9,813 nucleotides of DNA. Source: an uncultured Verrucomicrobiota bacterium (GTDB taxonomy: Bacteria > Verrucomicrobiota > Kiritimatiellia > RFP12 > UBA1067). The notes beneath the pieces were generated by a model, which was given only the letters and a program-made list of their open reading frames with translations, was not told the DNA's origin and ran no database searches. The DNA lies in the NCBI GenBank assembly GCA_946631535.1, contig CAMPAF010000094.1:1-9813 (forward strand). The letters run 5' to 3'. This document shows positions 5,731-9,813 of this stretch, one piece after another (position 1 is the stretch's first letter; each line of letters starts with the position of its first letter). The position numbers were made by a program, and so were the translations under genes.

Positions 5731-8115
5731 TCATTTGCCTGCAGGAGACGGAAGCGCGGACTTGGCCTTTTCGCGGATGGCTTCGACCGTCTTCTTCACG
5801 GCGCTCGACCCAGGCATGACGCGCAGTGCGTGGAGCGCGTTCGTCTCCGCCTCCGCGTAGCGCCCCTGACGCATCAGCGCAATGGCGAGATTGTTCAGCG
5901 CCGCCGGTTCGTCTGGGCGACTTGCAAGGCTGCGCCTCAGGTAGATTTCCGCGCGGCCGTACTGCTCCTCCACGAAGTAGCCCATGCCGATCGCGAAGTT
6001 CGCGGCGGAATCGTCAGGGTTGGACACCAACACCTGCTGCGCGTACGTGCGCGCCATGCGGAAGTCGGCCCGGTCGAGACCGAGCTTGAGCCCTTCGCGC
6101 AGCGTGAGGCGCGCGCCCTTCTGCAATCCGACCCAGTCCATCTGCCGCCGCAGCTGCGCGTACGCCTCGTTCTTCGTGTCTAGCCGGTCGGCCAGCTCGG
6201 TCTCCGCCATCGCCTCGTCGGTCTTCTTTGCCTTGTCGAACGCGTCCGCCCGCATTCGGCACATGCGTGCCAAGCGCCATTGCGCGAACTGGAAGAGGCT
6301 CTTCAGGACCCGATCTGGCACCTCCATAGGCGCGCTTTCCACGTAAAGCGCAAGCATGCGCTTCGCAAGCGCATGCGCGGCCGTGACGCCGGCGGCGGCA
6401 GTTTCCGAAGGCAAGCCACCGTCCGGACGCGCTACGAATCCGCCGCAGGCGGGCATGGGCAGCTTGTCGTGCCGCCAAAGCTCGAACCCCAGCTGGATCG
6501 CCACGTCAGCCATCCGATCGGGCCTGTATCGCACCCATGTGCGCAGCGCGTCTGACGCGCCCGTCGCGAGGAGATCCCTGTCCTCCGCGTCGAGAGCGTC
6601 CCTCTCGCGGATGTACACCTCGCGCGGCTCGCCGCCAGACATCATTGAGAGCGTGCGGAGCAGCTTCCCCTGCATCGCCGCCGCCACCTCGACGCCGGCA
6701 TCCATCGCGCCGTCGGTGAAAAGGCGCGTGGCGTTCCCGCACTCCTCCGCCGTCCGGCGCACGAACTCTCCCACGAGCGACCGCATCTCGTCAGCCATCG
6801 GTTGCCACCGAAACGGCAGCACGAGCGCGACAAGGACGAACGGCTCGCACCGGAGCAGCACCCTGCGAATGCGGTCAACGGGACGGAACGACTTCGCCAC
6901 CGGCTCGGCCGCAGGATCCTCCAGCGCGTCCTCGAAGCGCGTAACCGCGATGCGCCTGTAGTTGCGGAAGTATATCTCGACTCCGGTCACGCAAAGCGAG
7001 AACATGAGCGTCACGGCGCTTCCGAGCGCACACTGAAAAAGCAGATAGTCTGACTTGACGTTCGGCACGGAGGTCCACGCCCAGAACCAGAACGACTTCC
7101 AGCCGGCAAGCTGCAGGAACGCCACCGCGCCTGCCAGCACGAAGAAAAGGCCATAGCGGTATGGCAGAAACTTGTCCTCGTCCGTCGCCTTGCCGACGAG
7201 AACGGAAGCAAGGACCAGCGGCACCCCGACGAAACCGAAGATGAACAGCCATCCAACCGGCGACGCCGCGAAGACGAGCAGCTGCCCGTAGCGAGCTATC
7301 ACGTGCACCACATACTGCGCGCCGGTCCAGCCATGTGCCGCCATGCCGTCCATGGAGAGAAAGAACACGGCGTTGGCCACGATCGCGGGAATGAACCCTG
7401 CGAGGAACGCGTATGTCATCCGGCGCAACGCCATAAGACGCACGAGCGGATTCGCGAGCGGGTTGGGCGTAAGGTTAGGCAAGCTGCCGATCCCTCTCCA
7501 CCAGACCACCGAAGCAAGAATCAGAGGCACGAGGAGTCCCACCGGCGTTTCCGCCGCAAGAATGCCCAACACGCCGGCCGCCACGTATACCCGAACGACG
7601 GATTTGAGGCGGAACGCGCGGCAGCAAAGGATAGCCGCGACCACCGTAAGCAGGATCTGGAGCGTGGTCGGCGAGAAGAACCTGCACGCCCGCCACACCG
7701 GCTCCGCGCACACGAGGCACACGGTAGCCTGCATCAGCACGAGGCGGACGATGAACCGGCTCCATCCGACGCGCTTCATGCACAGGCGCAACGTCATCGG
7801 CAGCAACTCGTGGAACACCATGAAGACGGCGGTTGCCACCAGCCCAAGCGACAATGGCCCAAGCGCATGGAGCACCCGCAGGCCTGCGCGAAGCCCAACG
7901 ACATTGAACAAGATCGACGAGAAGCCGTGCCACAGGCCAGGGAACGGGGCAACAGGCGGACGCAGCCCTGCCGCTACGGCGACATCCTCCCACATGTCCG
8001 GCGGGATTTCGGCGCTGCCCCACCACCAGGACAGAACGGCGAACGCGCATCCGAGCGCAATCGCCCACGCGTAATCCTTCCAGGAATGGCTTTCGGGCGA
8101 CATGTCCACGCGCAC
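5731..8115 (-). CDS. Polytopic GT-C-like (DUF2723/GT117-like) membrane protein with C-terminal TPR domain
   Basis: Up to 794 residues. Roughly 10-12 hydrophobic segments lie between residues 12 and 436, followed by a soluble part. The first loop after the first membrane segment reads PPDMWEDVAVAAGLRPPVAP (38-57), which recalls the acidic residue and 'HPPGYPLY' stretch of GT-C glycosyltransferases of the DUF2723/GT117 type; such enzymes move sugar from a lipid carrier to proteins or lipids outside the membrane. After the membrane domain, TRLFTDGAMDAGVEVAAAMQ (463-482) recalls the post-membrane domain of those proteins. Three TPR-like units fill about 680-780 (for example ALNNLAIALMRQGRYAEAET). 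Function is inferred, not shown; a TPR scaffold without transferase activity is possible. The GTG at 8115 shares a base with the TAG of the PEP-CTERM gene. A GTG at 8109 has GGGAG 8 nt upstream, and an ATG lies at 8103, so the exact start is open. Confidence 0.8.
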   Translation of the reverse strand: MRVDMSPESHSWKDYAWAIALGCAFAVLSWWWGSAEIPPDMWEDVAVAAGLRPPVAPFPGLWHGFSSILFNVVGLRAGLRVLHALGPLSLGLVATAVFMVFHELLPMTLRLCMKRVGWSRFIVRLVLMQATVCLVCAEPVWRACRFFSPTTLQILLTVVAAILCCRAFRLKSVVRVYVAAGVLGILAAETPVGLLVPLILASVVWWRGIGSLPNLTPNPLANPLVRLMALRRMTYAFLAGFIPAIVANAVFFLSMDGMAAHGWTGAQYVVHVIARYGQLLVFAASPVGWLFIFGFVGVPLVLASVLVGKATDEDKFLPYRYGLFFVLAGAVAFLQLAGWKSFWFWAWTSVPNVKSDYLLFQCALGSAVTLMFSLCVTGVEIYFRNYRRIAVTRFEDALEDPAAEPVAKSFRPVDRIRRVLLRCEPFVLVALVLPFRWQPMADEMRSLVGEFVRRTAEECGNATRLFTDGAMDAGVEVAAAMQGKLLRTLSMMSGGEPREVYIRERDALDAEDRDLLATGASDALRTWVRYRPDRMADVAIQLGFELWRHDKLPMPACGGFVARPDGGLPSETAAAGVTAAHALAKRMLALYVESAPMEVPDRVLKSLFQFAQWRLARMCRMRADAFDKAKKTDEAMAETELADRLDTKNEAYAQLRRQMDWVGLQKGARLTLREGLKLGLDRADFRMARTYAQQVLVSNPDDSAANFAIGMGYFVEEQYGRAEIYLRRSLASRPDEPAALNNLAIALMRQGRYAEAETNALHALRVMPGSSAVKKTVEAIREKAKSALPSPAGK

Positions 8116-8654
8116 TACTCCCGCCGCTTCCGCCTAAGAGCCAGCAAGCCGCCGCCGATCAGGAGCAGTATCCCGCTCGACGGCTCGGGAACCACATAGC
8201 CGCCCGCAACCCATATAGACTCTGCCGGCCTGGCGTTCGGCCCGCCCCAGTCATAAATAATGTGGCTTGCCAGTTGCGCATACGTGTAAGACTGCGATGT
8301 CGCGATCCCTACCCATTGGTCGTTCTCCCAGTTCCCGAGCTCGACCATGAAGCTGAGTTGCTCAGGGCTATCCGGCAGCAGCGCATACCATGCTCCGCCG
8401 GACATGGGAATCGCCAGCGACCCCTGGTCCGGCGGCGGAATCACGAGATAGCTTCCATCGGACGCGATGACGCGCGCCTCATCGGCCCCCAGCTCACTCG
8501 CTTTCTTGACGCCGTCATGGAAGGTCGTCACGTCCGGGTCGTCCGGGACCTGCCACCACAAGACCTCCTCCGCCGCCTTCGCGACAGACACCACCGCAAC
8601 CATCACGCAGATGGACATCACCCGTCTCGCAGAAATCTGGAGTTTCGCTTTCAT
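8115..8654 (-). CDS. PEP-CTERM surface-sorted protein
   Basis: 179 residues. An N-terminal signal peptide (hydrophobic stretch about 14-25, cleavage near AKA-AEE) starts the chain. The C-terminus is a textbook PEP-CTERM sorting signal: VPEPSS (155-160), a short hydrophobic helix GILLLIGGGLLAL (161-173) and a basic tail RRKRRE. Such proteins are exported, cut and anchored by an exosortase, usually in organisms with exopolysaccharide. The mature part (about 28-150) is small and rich in Trp and Tyr, with a segment SFMVELGNWENDQWVGIATS (101-120). From memory, similar short PEP-CTERM proteins recur in gut Kiritimatiellota and Lentisphaerota, but no biochemical role is known to me. No exosortase gene is in the window. 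GAGG sits only 2 nt before the ATG at 8654, so the in-frame ATG at 8618 is a possible alternative. The stop overlaps the next gene's start, implying translational coupling. Confidence 0.88.
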   Translation of the reverse strand: MKAKLQISARRVMSICVMVAVVSVAKAAEEVLWWQVPDDPDVTTFHDGVKKASELGADEARVIASDGSYLVIPPPDQGSLAIPMSGGAWYALLPDSPEQLSFMVELGNWENDQWVGIATSQSYTYAQLASHIIYDWGGPNARPAESIWVAGGYVVPEPSSGILLLIGGGLLALRRKRRE

Positions 8655-8707
8655 CGCCTCAAAAGACTCGTTGTCTTATCCTTGTTTTCCTGACTCTCCA
8701 TCGCCAC

Positions 8708-9813
8708 TCACGGACACGGCATGGCGGGGAACGTGACGCTCAATCCGCCATTCGCCTTGCGGTAGTACCAGAAACCGCAGCCAGGCAGAACCACATGGTC
8801 GGTCTTGCGTACCACCCTCACCCCCGTGCGACCATTGTTTTTCTGATACTCCTCAAGCCCAGATGCGCCCCAATTGGAGCCGTTCCACGTCAAGATGGTT
8901 GGCACCACGTCCTCCGTCGGGATCAGTATCTGGTCGCCAGTGTTAGGCGTACCGTTCCACTCGAGCCCGTTGATCGCCATCGGCTCCATCGTCGGGTTTG
9001 TCACCATCGTGGGCGTCAGGCTCGTGCCATTACCCTCGGCGATCGTAATGGTCACCGCTGACGCCGCATACTGTCCGATGAGGAAGAACGGCTTCGAGAC
9101 GTCCTCGCGCGTCAGCCACACGGCGTTGCCGCGCGCAAGCCGGCGCGTGGAGGCATCGGCCGCCTCGGAGGAAGAGGAGCCTCCGTCAGTGGCGCGCGTG
9201 GTGGTGTATGCCGTCCAGGCTTCCTCGGCGAGTTGCCACATCTCGTAGCCGCCGGCGGCATCAAGCGCGCGAATCTGCACGGTTCCCGAGAGCAGGCCCT
9301 TCTGCACCCAATCCGCCACCGCCATGTCAACTGGCTCGGCAGGGGCGGTCGCAAGGGCCGTGAACGGCACGGCGGCCATGGTGTTCGCCATGGAGCTGTC
9401 GACCTCCAGCACTCCGATGATGTTCGTGGACGGAATCTCGTTCGTGATGGACAGTTCGTGGTTCGGCACTACAAGCGTCGTCACGCGGTAGAGGCCGCTC
9501 GCGCCCGCCGAACGGCCTTCGCCGTCGAGCAGCGTGATGGCGAAGTCGGGATTGCCGCCCGCCTTCGGCCCGTCTATCCTGGTCCACGCGCCCGCGTCCA
9601 GCTTGCGGAGGTCGTGCAGCACCGTGTACCCAAGATCCGCATATTTAGAATCGTCGAACCCGGTCGTCAGTCGCATCACGGACGAACCGGCCGATCCCGT
9701 GACCGTGCTGAGCAGCAGCTGGTTGGTCGCCGTGCCCGTCACCAGGTTCTCCCAGCGACGCAGTCCGTTCTTGTCGAAGGCGTTCAGGAAGTCGCGCACA
9801 GTGTCGGTATCCG
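8708..9813 (-). CDS. C-terminal part of a large exported surface protein, 5' end cut by window edge
   Basis: The frame is open at the right edge (visible start DTDTVRDFLNAFDKNG) and ends with TGA at 8710-8708, giving 367 visible residues. A GTG at 9799 is formally a start but sits inside what looks like a continuing domain, so I treat the gene as partial. NGLRRWENLVTGTA near the visible N-terminus recalls the 'NGLxxWExYVxGTDP' segments that recur near the C-terminus of large secreted proteins in this bacterial group. A beta-rich module follows to about visible residue 130, then a Ser-rich linker (GGSSSSEAADAS), then a module containing PFFLIGQYAASAVTITIAEG, TGDQILIPT, LTWNGSNWG and LPGCGFWYYRKANGG. 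There is no PEP-CTERM tail, transmembrane segment or catalytic motif. Adhesin, sheath or cargo-presenting roles are all possible. The PEP-CTERM gene begins 53 bp downstream. Confidence 0.75.
   Translation of the reverse strand, partial: DTDTVRDFLNAFDKNGLRRWENLVTGTATNQLLLSTVTGSAGSSVMRLTTGFDDSKYADLGYTVLHDLRKLDAGAWTRIDGPKAGGNPDFAITLLDGEGRSAGASGLYRVTTLVVPNHELSITNEIPSTNIIGVLEVDSSMANTMAAVPFTALATAPAEPVDMAVADWVQKGLLSGTVQIRALDAAGGYEMWQLAEEAWTAYTTTRATDGGSSSSEAADASTRRLARGNAVWLTREDVSKPFFLIGQYAASAVTITIAEGNGTSLTPTMVTNPTMEPMAINGLEWNGTPNTGDQILIPTEDVVPTILTWNGSNWGASGLEEYQKNNGRTGVRVVRKTDHVVLPGCGFWYYRKANGGLSVTFPAMPCP

Noticed and set aside
4750..6183. A 477-codon plus-strand open frame
   Set aside because: Antisense to the heparinase-family gene and the TPR end of the membrane gene, spanning their junction, with no family signal.
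7303..8199. A 298-codon plus-strand open frame
   Set aside because: Antisense to the membrane-protein gene; Arg/His-rich and hydrophilic, as expected from reading hydrophobic segments backwards.
8656..8675. Terminator between the large surface protein and the PEP-CTERM gene
   Set aside because: Only a 5-bp AAGAC/GTCTT stem with a short T-run; too weak to call, and co-transcription is equally likely.

Overview
The window is GC-rich and every gene I can support lies on the minus strand, so transcription runs from the right edge to the left. A PEP-CTERM surface protein, several exported polysaccharide-degrading enzymes, a GT-C/TPR membrane protein and a large secreted protein with an 'NGL-x-x-WEN' type domain occur together. 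This suggests the PVC group, most likely a Kiritimatiellota, Lentisphaerota or Verrucomicrobiota member. I infer this from protein style alone; no marker gene fixes it.

Layout in transcription order: (1) 9813-8708, the C-terminal part of a large exported protein, cut by the right edge. (2) 8654-8115, a small PEP-CTERM protein. (3) 8115-5731, overlapping the previous stop codon by one base, a polytopic membrane protein that looks GT-C-like (DUF2723/GT117-like) with a TPR tail. (4) 5697-3826, an exported heparinase II/III-family polysaccharide lyase. (5) 3736-3401, rsfS, the ribosomal silencing factor, with its own plausible promoter. (6) A 48-bp tract of an 8-bp tandem repeat (GGTTAAAR). (7) 3329-2034, an exported TolB/WD40-like beta-propeller that resembles oligogalacturonate lyase (PL22). 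(8) 2015-1, an exported GH28-type beta-helix fused to a GH78 alpha-L-rhamnosidase N-terminal region, cut by the left edge.

The left half reads as a small catabolic locus for acidic, rhamnose-containing polysaccharide such as pectin or rhamnogalacturonan: a beta-helix glycosidase plus rhamnosidase in one chain, a candidate oligo-uronide lyase and a heparinase-fold lyase, all with signal peptides. The right half is surface-oriented: a cell-surface sorted protein whose gene is translationally coupled to a putative lipid-linked-sugar glycosyltransferase. This pair is the best candidate for an undescribed functional unit. Housekeeping rsfS sits between the two enzyme groups.

I saw no tRNA, rRNA, CRISPR array, transposase or integrase. 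Apart from the edges, the longest gap without a gene is about 90 bases.
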